64,000 nucleotides of DNA from Antilocapra americana (taxonomy: Eukaryota > Chordata > Mammalia > Artiodactyla > Antilocapridae). Positions 44,228-55,754 of the stretch are shown piece by piece; the stretch's first letter is position 1; every line of letters starts with the position of its first letter. Both the position numbers and the translations under genes were made by a program. The stretch spans positions 361,296 through 425,295 of the forward strand of contig ML664176.1 of NCBI GenBank assembly GCA_007570785.1, in the 5' to 3' direction. The notes beneath the pieces were generated by a model. The model had not been told where the DNA came from. It was given only the letters and a program-made list of their open reading frames with translations, and did not search any database.

Positions 44228-46093
44228 AAAAAGTTAACGTCAAAAAGCCTTTGAGATCCCATTTTTTCCCCAAATATTGAGCCAGTGTGCCAGTACATCA
44301 GCTACCACCTCTTCACTGGGAAATGCACTGTCCTGGCCTATAGTTTTGTCCTAGGAGGGCAGTATACCCATTTGCTAAATGATGTTTCTAGAAAAAACCC
44401 TTGCTCTTGAGCAGCAACAGGAGAGTCACAGAAATTCAACTCCAGCAAGTACCCTCTCAAAGCCATTTTTCCTAGTTCCCCTGCATAAAGCAGGTTTATC
44501 CCTCCATTTAAACAACAACAATTTGTTTTATTTTGATAGGTCTTCCTAAATAATGGTTTCATCATTAAACATCTGGCTTCTTCCTAGCAGATTAGGTCTC
44601 CAATGAGGAAAGTGTGTTTATAATTTTAATTTGAAACACAGCACATTAATATGCTGAATCTCATAATGTTTGCCTTAACCTGTTTGGAGAAATTATGACT
44701 ACAAATATCTTGTACACAACACCTCTAACTACCAGCTTGTACAAACAACATAAGAGCCGGAGAGCCTCATCCAGACGATTGGAACCACTTCAGAGGCGAT
44801 CATGATTAGTGCTTTGGCTGGAAGCCACATTTTACACATAAACTCAGCATCTGTCTCTGAGATGCTGTCCTGGGCTAACAGACCCACCTCCACTGTTACT
44901 AATAAGCACATTCAGGAGAACCAGATGGTCTGACGGGAAGAATCTGCCTTTTCCTGAGCTAGGCACACTGGAGGGAGGGTGTCCAAGGGAGGCATTGAGT
45001 CCTATTTCCTCAGGCTCCAGGTCCCTGTGATGCACAGTCTCCACTAAAAAAGAATGTAAATGAGGGTGCTATTCATTATTTACGGCTGGCACCTTGCCAT
45101 CCCCTCCTCCTCTGGGTGATGGCTGCCCGTAGGAACAGGGAAAGCATCTGATGAGAGCTGGGCAACCCTGGAGGCGACGAGTCGTTGCAAAGCAGTTTCT
45201 TTTCTTCTGCTGAGGATCCTGCAGGCTCAGCATTTTTGGCCCACAGAACAGCTGAGCTTTTCACTTCCTTCATAACAAAGCACTGGAGTTCTTTGGCCTC
45301 CACATTTGTTCCAGGGGTGTTTGTTTACAACCCAACCCAGAAAAGCAGTCTTGCTGCTCTATTCTCTTTCCAGAGCTAAGGTTCTTTCCCCTGAGCCTGG
45401 GTTCAAGGAAATAGAAAAACCGTTGGTCTACACAGGGGAGACACTCGCAAGCAAGTTCAAGACTCAACTGGCCAGAAGCTGCATCAAGAGAATGGCTCCT
45501 TCCTTTTGAGTGAGTGTCTACAGACCTTAAGCCATGATACTTATATATTTCACAGAGCTACATCATCTTTCGCAAACTGATTTCAAGCAACCTGGGAGTA
45601 TGGAACATGCTTTATACTTACTCTTAATTTCTCCAAAGTAGCAACCTAACAGTGTCCAGAACATCATTGTTAGACCCTTAAACATGGTTTTTGACTCTTC
45701 AGTGAATGTTGTGACTGAATATAAAATGTTTAACTTTATATTTTGAATTGGATCAAATTTATTCCTGTACACATTTCAAAACTGAAAAGCTCTTGTTGCT
45801 GGGGTTGACACAGACCAGCTCTGTGTGTTGACTGCCAAACATTAGATTCTTTTCTATCCCATCTGAGAGTCTTCTCCTTTCAAAGATATAACCCCAACTG
45901 TTAAGAAAAAAATTAAACAGAGAGTAATGGATATGCCTGTATGCTTTCTTTTTGAATGTGGAAAAATTTTCTTGCCTAAGGATATAAAATATGCTGGCTG
46001 CTAGTACTAGTCCAGATCCTTTGAGGCAAGTGACAAAATCCCAACCCTATTCTTGTCAAGGTGGTAGGGATGTGTTGGCTTCTGAATTCAAAC

Positions 46094-46101
46094 TATAAAA
46101 A
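46094..46101 (+). promoter_or_regulatory. TATA-box-like site
   Basis: TATAAAAA followed by GGGC in an otherwise non-AT-rich context. An initiator-like CTACACTC lies about 25-30 bp downstream. No first exon can be shown; a chance TATA is quite possible. Confidence 0.22.
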
Positions 46102-46399
46102 GGGCCCGGATGGAGCTACACTCAGGGTTGGGTGGATACAAGGACACAGAGTTCTCCTCTCCCTCTCTTCCTCCTCCCCACCCCTCATCTCTGAATGGGC
46201 CTGCATACTTGCTTCACTTTCTCTATACAACTGACCCCACACATTAGAGACATGGCCACAGGCAACCCAGGCTTACATCCCTCTAACCACACAAAGAAGA
46301 CTGCAAAAAAAAAAAAGGATTGTTTCTCCCCATCAGTTCCAGTTAGAAGTGGGAAGGATCTGGTTGGCCTAAGGTGAATCAGGTTCCCATGCCTGGGCC

Positions 46400-46411
46400 A
46401 GTCACGTGACT
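46400..46411. promoter_or_regulatory. Palindromic E-box (AGTCACGTGACT)
   Basis: A perfect 12-bp palindrome centred on CACGTG. GTCACGTGAC is the high-affinity form bound by bHLH-zip factors of the USF and MITF/TFE types (CLEAR motif). The central CpG has been kept in otherwise CpG-poor DNA. Confidence 0.5.
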
Positions 46412-46582
46412 AGAGGGAGCGTAAATGAGCTCAGCTCTGACTCTGTCACATGTCTGCCTCTGACCCAGGAGAGAGAACCAGCAGGCTCCCACCAGTGATC
46501 CATGAGGAAATACACTTTTCAAAGATAAGGAGTGCTGCTGCCAGGAAAAGAGTCTGGGCAACTCAATGTTTTCTACGATACT

Positions 46583-49500
46583 TCGTTGTTGTTTAGTTGG
46601 CTAAGTCATGCCCAACTCTTTTGCAACTTCATGGACTGACAAAACGTAGTCCACTGAAGAAGGCAGTGGCAAACCACTTCATTATTCTTGCCTTGAGAAC
46701 CCCATGAACAAGATGAAAAGGCAAAAAGATAGGACACTGGAAGATGAACTCCCCAGGTCGGTAGGTGCCCAATATGCTACTGGAGAAGAGTGGACAAATA
46801 GCTCCAGAAAGAATGAAGAGACAGAGCCAAAGAAAACACAAGGCCCGATTGTGGATGTGACTGGTGATGGAAATAAAGTCTGATGCTATGAAGAACAATA
46901 TCATGTAGGAATGTTAGGTCCAAGAATCAAGGTAAATTAGAAGCCATCAGACAGGAGATGGCAAGAGTTAACATCAACATTTCAGGAATCAGTGAACTAA
47001 AATAGACTGGAATGGGCAAATTTAATTCAGATGACCATTATATCTACTATTGTGGGTAAGATTCCCTTAGAAGAAATGGAGTAGCCCTCATAGTCAACAA
47101 AAGAGTCCAAAATGCAATACTTGGGTGCAATCTCAAAAATGACAGAATGATCTCTGTTCATTTCCAAGGCAAACCATTCAACATCACAGTAATCCAAATC
47201 TATGCCCCAATCACTGATGCTGAAGAGCTGAAGTTGAATGGTTCTATTAAGACCTACAAGACATTCTAGAACTAACACCAAAAAAAAAAAATCCTTTTCA
47301 TCATAGAGGAATGGAATGGAAAGTAGGAAGTCAAGAGACACCTGGAGTAACAGGCAAATTTGGCCTTGGAATACAAAATGAAGCAGAGCAAAGGTAAACA
47401 GATTTGCCAACAGAACACACTGGTCATATGCAAACACCCTCTCCCAACAACACAAGAGACAACTCTACACATGGACATCATCAGATGGTCAACACTGAAA
47501 TCAGATTGATTATATTCTTTGCAGCCAAAGACAGAGAAGCTCTATACAGTCAGCAAAAACAAGACCGGGAGCTGACTGTGGCTGGACTCCTTCTTGCCAA
47601 ATTCAGACTTAAACTGAAGAAAGTAGAGAAAATCACTAGGCTATTCAGGTATGACCTGAATCAAATCCCTTACAATTATACAGTGGAAGTGATAAATAGA
47701 TTCAAGGGATTAGATCTGATAGACAGAGTGCCTAAAGAATTATGGACAAAGGTTCGAAACACCGTACAGGAGGCAGTGATTAAAAACATCCTCAAGAAAA
47801 AGAAATTCAAAAAGGCAAAATGGTTGTCTGAGGAGGCCTCACAAATAGCTGAGAAAAGAAGAGAAGTAAAAGGCAAAGGAGAAAAGGAAAAATATATCCA
47901 TCTAAATGCAGAGTTCCAAAGAACAGCAAGGAGAGATAAGAAAGCCTTCCTAAGTGATAAATAGAAGAAAATGAAAGAAATAGAGGAAAATGAAAGAATG
48001 GGAAAGACTAGAGATATCCTCAAGAAAATCAGAGATACCAAAGGCACATTTCATGCAAAGATGGGCACAATAAAGGACGGAAACAGTATGGACCTAACAG
48101 AAGCAGAAGATATTAAGAAGAGGTGGCACTGATACACAAAAGTACTATATTAATAAGATATTCATGACCCAGATAACCACGATGGTGTTATCATCTAGAG
48201 CCAGACACCCTGGAGTCATGTGGGCCTTCAGAAGCATAAGCATTGTTACAAACAAAGTGGAAGTGATCCAGCTGAGCTATTTCAAATCCTAAAAGATGTT
48301 GCTGGGAAAGTGTTGTACTCAAAATGCCAGCAAATTTGGAAAACTCAGCAGTGACCACAGGACTGGAAAAGGTCAATTTTCATTCCATCCTAAAGAAAGA
48401 CAATGCCACAGAATTTCCAAAACACTGCACATTAGCAAAGTTAATACTGAAAATCCTCCAAGCTAGGCTTCAAAATTTTTCAAGCTAGGTTCAACTACCT
48501 GAATCAAGAACTTTCAGATATTCAAGCTGGATTTAGAAAAGGCAAAGGAACCAGAGATCAAATTGCCAACATCCGTGGGATCATTAAAAAAGGAACAGAA
48601 TTCCAGAAAAACATCTACTTCTGCTTCATTGACTATGCTAAAGCCTTTGACTATGTGGACCATACGAAACTGTGGAACATCCTTAAAGAGATGGGAATAA
48701 CAGACCACCTTACCTGCCTCCTGTGAAACCTACATGCATGTCAAGAAGCAACAATTAGAACCGGACATGGAATAACAGACTGTTTAAAACTGGGAAAGGA
48801 GTACGTCGAAGCTGTATATTGTCACCCTGCTTATTTAACTTATATGCAGAGTACATCACGCAAATGCCAGGCTGGATGAAGCACAAGCTGGAATCAAGAT
48901 TGTCGGGAGAAATATCAATAACCTCAGATCTGCAGGTGACACCACCCTTATGGCAGAAAGCAAAGAGGAACCAAAGAGCCTCTTGATGAAAGTGAAAGAA
49001 GAGAGTGAAAAAGCTGGCTTAAAACTCAACATTCAAAAAACAAAGATCATGGCATCTAGTCCTATCACTTCATGGAAATAGATGCAGAAACAATGGAAAC
49101 AGTGACAGACTTTATTTTGGGGGACTCCAAAATCACTGCAGATGGTAACTGCCACCATGAAATTAAAAGAAGCTTGCTCCTTGGAAGAAAAGCTATGACA
49201 AATCTAGACAGTATATTAAAAAGCAGAGACATTACTTTACCAACAAAGGTACAGGACTGCATTTTTCAGTAGTCATGTTTGGATGTACCAGTTGGACCAT
49301 AAAGAAAGCTGAGTGCCAAAGAATTGGTGCTTTTAAACTGTGGTGATGCAGAAAGAGGACTCTTGAGAGTCCCTTGGACTGCAAGATCAAACTGGTTAAC
49401 CCTAAAGGAAATCAGTCCTGAATATTCATTGGAAGGCCTGATGCTGAAGCTGAAGCTCCAATCCTTTGTCCACCCAATGCAAAGAACTGACTCACTGGAA

Positions 49501-49702
49501 AAGACCCTGATGCTGGGCGAGACTGAAGGCAGGAAGAAAAGGGGATAACAGAGCATGAGATGGTTGGATGGCATCACCGACTCAAGGGACATGAGTATGA
49601 GCAAGCTCTGGGAGTTGGTGATGGAAAAGGAAGCCTGGTGTGTTGCAGTTCATGCGGTTGCAAAGAATCAGACACAACTGAGTGACTGAAATGATCTGAA
49701 CT
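46583..49702 (+). pseudogene. Nearly full-length, inactivated BovB (RTE) LINE
   Basis: About 3.1 kb in sense. It begins in the Bov-A-like 5' leader ('gttagttggctaagtcatgc' type text) and runs through the endonuclease region, the Lys/Glu-rich linker (open at 47404-47964), the RT and the 3' end. The endonuclease carries early stops: the Trp of ELKWTG is TAG near 47004, and a second TAA interrupts the text after DDHYIYYCG near 47056. The RT active site at 48926-48940 reads RSAGD, so one catalytic Asp is Gly. The tail ends 'gaaatgatctgaactg'. It is the + strand counterpart of the copy at 12361-15740. Confidence 0.93.
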
Positions 49703-49865
49703 GGACTCCCATGGACCCACCAGGCTTTTCTGTCCATGGGATTTCCGAGGCAAGAATACTGAAATGGGTTGCCATTTCCTTCTCCTTCTTCCCGACCCAG
49801 GGATGGCACCCACATCTCCAGCCCTGGCAGGTAGATTCTTTACTGCTGAGCCAGCAGAGAAGCCC
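49703..49865 (-). mobile_element. Truncated Bov-tA SINE abutting BovB
   Basis: It begins within the Bov-A body ('actcccatggacccaccagg') immediately after the BovB terminus, and ends with the tRNA-derived head ('gagccagcagagaagccc'). Confidence 0.85.
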
Positions 49866-50014
49866 TATCTCTCATATAATATAGTTTTGTGAGTGGGAGG
49901 GGGGAGTTACGCAACACATGTTTTTATTATTTTATGTCAGATGTTTGTTGCTTCAAATAAGTTTACTTCTACAACTTTGGAGAGTGAAGACAGGGATTGA
50001 ACTCTTGATAATAT

Positions 50015-50088
50015 TTTTTTTTAATTTTCTTTACTTTATTGTGTTAGTTTTGCCATACATTGACATGAATCCGCCATGGGTATACATA
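50015..50088 (-). mobile_element. Very short L1-BT 3' end, antisense
   Basis: T run followed by 'attgtgttagttttgccata' and 'catgaatccgccatgggtat', the inverse of the L1-BT 3' end seen at 16500-16597. Only about 70 bp. Confidence 0.78.
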
Positions 50089-50383
50089 TTTTTGATCTTT
50101 ACCCTAAGAACTTTTGAGAAATTCAGAAATTCTGCTATCTCACACCTCATTTCTAATGTTTTACTGCTGTTGTTTTTGTCTTAATTAAAATCCTATGTGG
50201 TAGGAGTTTTAAAAGGCACATAGTTCTACAAGGGGTGGTTATGGAAAATAATTGTTCTCCTATAACCTCCCCTCCATACCAGTAAAGCACCTTTACTATT
50301 TAATTGAGTATTTACCTCCATAACTCTAATAGCAAGTATAAGCTTTTTCCTTTTGCATTTTTAGTTTTTAGTATTACTTACTG

Positions 50384-50564
50384 GGACTTCCCTGGTGGTC
50401 CAGTGGTTAAGAACCTGCCTTGCAATGCAGGGGACTTGGATTCGATCCCTGGTCAGGAAACTAAGACCCCACAAGCCCGTGTGCCACAACTAGAGAGCCC
50501 TTACGGCTACAATAAAAGATCCTGCATGCTGCAACTAAGATCCAACTCAAATAAATATTTTTTA
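50384..50564 (+). mobile_element. CHR-type SINE with a 14-bp TSD
   Basis: 'gacttccctggtggtccagt' head, 'ggtcaggaaactaagacccc' and a shortened CHR-1 body. AGTATTACTTACTG (50370-50383) and AGTATTACCTATTG (50565-50578) are a TSD with two mismatches. Confidence 0.9.
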
Positions 50565-51170
50565 AGTATTACCTATTGATTTCCCTTATTAAAAATGAAT
50601 ATTTCACTTTTTTTCTGCCCCAGCTCCCCAACACACACACACACACAGGCATACTTGGCAATTCTCTGTGCCCCAACCTATTTTTATCATACTTCTGGTC
50701 TGCTCATTATCCACTTTCACATTATGATTATATAAATGCTATTCTACTACTGAACCATGAAGTCTATTATAATTTTACTTCTTTCTTGTACAACTTTCTA
50801 TTTTCCCTAGTTTTGCTTAAGTTTCTTAGGAATTCTCACTACTGTTTTCTTCAGACTCTCCCCTAATTACCCAACTTTCCTATCAATTCAGTCAAACACT
50901 ACCATTTTATTTTTGGAATTTTCTCTTCCTGGACCTTCTGACCAGCTCCAATCTTCTGGTTGCTCTCTTGCCCTGTTACACAGATTCATCCAGGAGTCTC
51001 CCTCCACCATTATCCTGGAAATTTTCTTCACCTCTCACTTGGGTTGAATTCTTGTTTCTCACTATCTGTATTATCATTATCATTTGTTTATTTGTTTTGA
51101 CAAATACTTCTTCCAGTTGCCTTATGAGAAAAATCTACAGGAGGCAAAATACTGTGGCCTCACATGTCTA
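50565..51170. other. AT-rich single-copy stretch with a CA run
   Basis: A (CA)n run at about 50630-50647. Pyrimidine-rich antisense LINE debris is possible. No gene seen. Confidence 0.38.
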
Positions 51171-51200
51171 AAAAAAAAAATATATATATATATATATATA
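51171..51200. repeat. (A)10(TA)10 microsatellite
   Basis: Ten A followed by ten TA units. A likely length-variable marker. Confidence 0.95.
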
Positions 51201-51230
51201 TTTATTCAATTGGTACACTTCACTGATATT

Positions 51231-51845
51231 TTAGCTGGGTATAGAATTCTATGTTAGAGAGCACATGCAGAGTCTAAAGTGATTTGGATTCCTGATTCTT
51301 TGACTATAATCTTGCGCTTGTTCTTTCAAAGCTTTTAGGACCATTTTGACCTCAGGATTCAGAAATATTTTCAGGATGTGCCTAGGCAGGAATCTATTGT
51401 CATCTATTTTTCTGGATACTTGACGGATCTTTTCATGCTGAAAACTTCAGGGTCTAAGTTCTTTTTATCCTGAAACCTCCAGCCCTTGAATTATTTATTG
51501 GCTATTTTCCCTCATTTTTGTTCACTCAATTCTCAATTTCAGGAATTTCTATATTCAGATGTTCAAACTCTTCATCTAATCTAATTTTCTTATCCTCTTT
51601 TCTACTGTTTTATGTTTTCTTGCCTTCTTATTCTGGTTTCTACAAAATTTCCACAATCTTATTTTCCAAATTTTATATTAAGGTTATGACTGGCATCATA
51701 ATTTTTTCCAAGACCATTTTGGTTTCTATTCTTCTGATTTTCCATTTATTACAACATTCTATTCTTGCTTTGTGAATGCAAAACCATCTCTTAACCGATT
51801 CTTCCTGAAATTTCCTCAATTTTTTTTTTTTTTTTTGGCCTAAGA
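51231..51845 (-). mobile_element. Ancient T-rich LINE remnant, antisense (L1M/HAL1-like)
   Basis: 'tttcaggatgtgcctaggca', 'gatcttttcatgctgaaaac' and long T-rich text with 'ctatattcagatgttcaaac' resemble the antisense 3' region of old L1/HAL1, as at 2040-2640. A T run of about 20 ends it. Confidence 0.35.
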
Positions 51846-52295
51846 GTTTCATTTTAGGGAGAAGTGATTCTCAGATGCCTGGTTGATCCTTCACTGTCTG
51901 ATCACATTTAAGATTATACCACTAAAACACTGATAGAAGCTTTGAGTATATAGGTTAGATTTTCAGCTCTGCCTTACTGTTTCCTTGGGAAGTCCCCAAC
52001 ATTAATACTTTTAGATCTTTTCTCATAGCCTAGTCAGACTGTTTATCCGATAGTAAATTTCCAACCTCCTGTGTGAAGTAGAAACTGGCTGCCAGCTTAA
52101 CAAGGAATCAAATGGAACAAGAAAACCAACTTCTCAAATTCAGGAAATTCCCCCCATTTCTATATGGTACCCTTACCCTCTTAAATACTTTATGTACCTT
52201 AGTTCAAAGAATTAACTTTAAAACTTTCTGTTGTACTGGGGTAGGGGCAATGTTTAGCTGTTCTTGGTTGGGGAGGGAACAGATGATTCAACCTG
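51846..52295. other. Single-copy stretch, no gene seen
   Basis: No repeat or splice-flanked frame recognised. Confidence 0.4.
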
Positions 52296-52522
52296 CATTC
52301 CCAGGTGCTAGTCGTAAAGAACTTGCCTGCCAATGCAGGAGACATAAGAGATGCTGACTTGGTCCCTGGGTTGGGAAGATCCCCTGGAGGAGGGCATGGC
52401 AATCCACTCTAGTATTCTTGCCTGGAGAAACCTGTGGACAGAGGAACCCGGTGCACTACTGTCCACAGGGTCACAAGGAGTCGGACACGACTGAAGTGAC
52501 TTACAACGTATATAGCACATAC
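52296..52522 (+). mobile_element. Bov-tA SINE (variant with AC-rich tail)
   Basis: The head 'cattcccaggtgctagtcgt' is mutated. The body 'ggttgggaagatcccctgga' and 'tcggacacgactgaagtgac' is clear. The tail 'cacatacacg' is the variable AC-type tail. It abuts the MER3-like element. Confidence 0.88.
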
Positions 52523-52525
52523 ACG

Positions 52526-52722
52526 TCCAGTATAGGAGCTACTAGCCAGTGAAGCTATGTAAACTTAAAATAATTTAAGTAAAATTTGAAATTTGGTTCC
52601 TCAGTTGCACTAGTCACATTTCAAGTGCTCATTAACCACACGTGACTCGTGGCTGTTGCATTGGCTAGCACAGCTAGAGAACACTACAGAACGTTCTCTG
52701 GGCCAGCACTGCTCTAACGTTT
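52526..52722. mobile_element. MER3-like hAT DNA transposon remnant
   Basis: 'gtccagtataggagctacta', 'ttcctcagttgcactagtca', 'catttcaagtgctcattaac' and 'gggccagcactgctctaacg' follow the end structure of MER3-like non-autonomous hAT elements. Confidence 0.6.
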
Positions 52723-54475
52723 CTGAAATACGCTTGTGACCAGTCCTCATGTTTCAGTCCTATATTCCAGCGATATCTGGAATATATATCACTGAGCCCA
52801 CTGGAAGTTCTGAGGTACAAATCTGGTTGAGTTCTTGGCTTTTCCTATCAGGTTGGTAACTCCATACACACAGTGATCTTGGTTTTGGCCACTGACAAGT
52901 CAAAGGACCACAGAGAGGGTCTAGCGCAAAGGAGAGACTCCATACTGTTTACGGAATGCTGAGTAAGCGTTTTCCCTCACAGTTGACTTAGGCTGCAGAG
53001 TTCTCAGGTCCGCTAAGTCAATTAACTACTCATCCCTTCTGCTTTCTAGTTTCTAAAATGTTATGGTTAACTCTCCACTTCCACTCTTTCTGCCACCCTC
53101 CACGTCCTCTTACTGTCATGTTGGAGGGGTGTCAGGAGGGAACAGGGATAAAGGTTTATACTCAATCACCATTTTTAACCCCAAGTGCATTTCTAAATGA
53201 AAGGGAAGGAAAAATAAATTTAGGATACCAACTTTTTAAAGGAAAAGATGTAGGTTTTCTAAGGAAAAAAAGAAAACAAATACCAGACGGGCCCACAAAG
53301 ATGGGACTTGCACTATACTCAAAAGAGAAAAGACTGATAGTGGTCTTATGAACAAAGTCAACCTATGGCTTAGAAAAATTAGTTGTTTATGGTTTTCTTA
53401 CATGATGATGATGATGTAATAATGCTTGTTATAGAGCATCCACAGGACAGCATTCCTTATGAGTCAAAGCACGCTCCACCACAGAAGGAGGCAGTCACTT
53501 AACCAGCTTCCAACACAGCTACGGCGCACAAATAGGTCGAGGTTTGCCAAGAATCATGTAACCTAGACCAAGAATTGGAAACTAATGACCCAAAGAACCA
53601 GGGATGGCCTAGGGTCCATATAGCTGGAGTGCCAGCAGCAGTGTACTTTCAATGATCAGTTCTACAGCCTAACCAGAAGGATAGTGTCTTGGCTGCACAG
53701 CTAGCCAAATCTATTCCAGATCATATTCAATATCTTTTTTAAAAAACTGCAATAAAAGTTTAATTTCAGATACTCAGTTCACCATTTATAAATACACTAA
53801 AACGTAGTCAATGCTAATTCAGATTAATAATAGGTACAGTATTGTAACAAAACAACTTCTCTAAAAGGTCATAGGCAAACCAGTGACTTGTTTCACCCAG
53901 AATATTTAACTGGTTTGAAATAAGAAAATGAACTCTTTTCTAGATTTTGAGGCAAAAACTCTGAAGACATATTATTGTTAAAAAAACAAACAAACAAACA
54001 AAAATGGATGACTGATACTCCATTCTGATGTCCTTAGGATCCTAAAGTAGCCCCACTGACAGCTGAACCTTTCCTATCACAGGAAAGAAAATCTCCCCTA
54101 TTATTAAAAAAGAAGGAAAGAAAATATAAGCACCTAATCCAATATCCTTCTTTTTCTTGATATTTATTTTTTAATTAATTAATTAATTAATTAAATTTTC
54201 TTTGCATTATTGTGTTGATTTTGGCATACATTGACATCAATGCTTTTTGTTTAAAAAGAGCAGAGTGAGTTTCTGTAACTAGCAAATAAGAACCCAGACT
54301 GCCAAGAATTCATATCACTCATGTTAGGAACCTCTAATTTACACAGAGAGTAGTATAAGAAATAAATAACCCAGCATTTTTAAAAAAGAAGAGTAAGAGA
54401 TTCTTGGGGTTCTGAATGTTCCATTTTCGGCCCAATAAAAAAAACAATTTGAGGAGGGGAAAAAAAGGTACTTAC
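52723..54475. other. 1.75-kb mostly single-copy stretch
   Basis: Holds a short GAT run (53401-53417), a CAAA run (53982-54004) and a 70-bp L1 scrap at 54160-54245. No gene recognised. The 97-codon frame at 53058-53351 has no supporting signal. Confidence 0.4.
54160..54245 (-). mobile_element. Very short L1-BT 3' end with TTAA run
   Basis: A (TTAA)n tail then 'attgtgttgattttggcata' and 'cattgacatcaatg', the inverse of the L1-BT terminus. Confidence 0.7.
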
Positions 54476-54639
54476 ATAACTTCAAGGTATCTTCTAGAAT
54501 ATTTATTACTCTCTGGTTGTAATACATCTCTACAAACTCTGATACTCCCCACTCCTCTCCTTAGTGTGGGCCGGATGTGCTGACTATAGTCCAGAGTACA
54601 GAAAGGGAAAAAGTACTTCTGGAGTGGAGAGACCGCTGG

Positions 54640-55055
54640 ACGTGACCTGACACAGAGACCAAAGTTTACACGGCCGGGGATGCGTCCTGTGACAGCACCG
54701 TCTGCCCACCCGTGATGGCAGAACACCCTGCTGCTTCTATGGCATTTCTCCGCAAAAGACATAACTCAGTCTCATGGTGAGAAAAATCACACAGACCCAC
54801 ACTGAGGGAACTTCTACAAAATGCCTCAACAGAAAAACAGAAGGACTCAGAAACGGTCATATCGGAGAAGACACGACAATTGTATCGTGTGGTGTCCTGG
54901 ATGGGATGCTGGCTAGAAAGAGAACATCGGTAGAAAAGTGACAACATCAGAATAAAGCCTGTAATTTAGTCAATAGTACTGTATTGCACCAATGTTAATG
55001 TCTTAGTTTTGGTAAGCATATCACGGTTTAAAAAAAAGACAATCAATTTTTAAAT
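54640..55055 (+). mobile_element. Old L1 (L1M) 3' UTR
   Basis: 'ataactcagtctcatggtga', 'gtcctggatgggatgctggc', 'aataaagcctgtaatttagt' and 'gttaatgtcttagttttggt' match the 3' UTR shared by old mammalian L1s. It keeps several CpGs, which explains the local CpG bump without a CpG island. Confidence 0.7.
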
Positions 55056-55684
55056 AAGGCTTGGATAAGAAAAAGAAGCCCTAAAATATTGCTTTCTAGA
55101 GAGGTATTTATTTCAAGGAACACGATTAAACTCATGCTCTATCCAAATTTATGACCTGCCTTTTAACAGAGCTAAAGCAGTGCTTTGTTACACAGAAAGC
55201 CTCTCTCTGTCTTTCTCTGTGTAGCACTGGAAATTTGTGGTCTTTCACATCCATTCCAGAAGCATTAGTCTCTCCTCTGTCAAAGATCTTTATACTCTAA
55301 GTTGCAGAAGATGCACTGAAGAAAAACTCACATTTTAAGGCAGGTTAGCTCCCAAGATCTAGCCCCACAGCAATATGGAATAAAATTATTTTAAAAGAGT
55401 AACTGAGACCAATTTTGTCCTGAAGGTTTGGGCTGCTATAGCCATAATTTCAAATAGGCCTTCTAAGAATCCTCTTTAAAGCTGTGTAAAGACATTATAA
55501 TTACATTACTTCTATCTCTATTATTATTAAAAATACACCATTCTATACCAAGCCAACAGGCCCACCCTGTAGGCTGAAGTTGGGCTGGAAAATGTGCTTT
55601 CTTTGACTTCATTTCCCAGGGCTATTCATAGACAAAGGCTGTGACCTACCTTACTGCTCTCCTTTCGATCAGTGGGTAGAGTGA
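55056..55684. other. Single-copy stretch, no gene seen
   Basis: AT-rich. No repeat or splice pair recognised. Confidence 0.4.
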
Positions 55685-55752
55685 GCAACTGTACTTAGCC
55701 ATTCACTGTCTTAGGTACCAGGGATACAATATTAAAAAGACACTGTCCCTGG
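55685..55752 (-). mobile_element. Possible L2 3' end
   Basis: 'gccattcactgtcttaggta' and 'ccagggatacaatattaaaa' look like inverted L2. Confidence 0.45.
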
Positions 55753-55754
55753 TA

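Larger units (their letters stand above)
44228..46582. other. 2.3-kb single-copy block, longest repeat-free stretch
   Basis: No interspersed repeat recognised over more than 2 kb. 44560-45060 is AT-rich then balanced, with octamer-like ATTAATATGC and homeodomain-like TGATTAG cores. 46090-46420 holds a TATA-like box and a 12-bp E-box palindrome. No open frame has splice or homology support. Confidence 0.45.

Noticed and set aside
47404..47964. 186-codon open frame on the + strand
   Set aside because: Linker region of the second BovB copy, which carries upstream stops and a mutated RT active site.
51171..51200. Origin-like AT-rich DNA
   Set aside because: A plain microsatellite; nothing else supports an origin.
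54640..54950. Local rise in CpG, possible CpG island
   Set aside because: The stretch matches an old L1 3' UTR and is not GC-rich overall.
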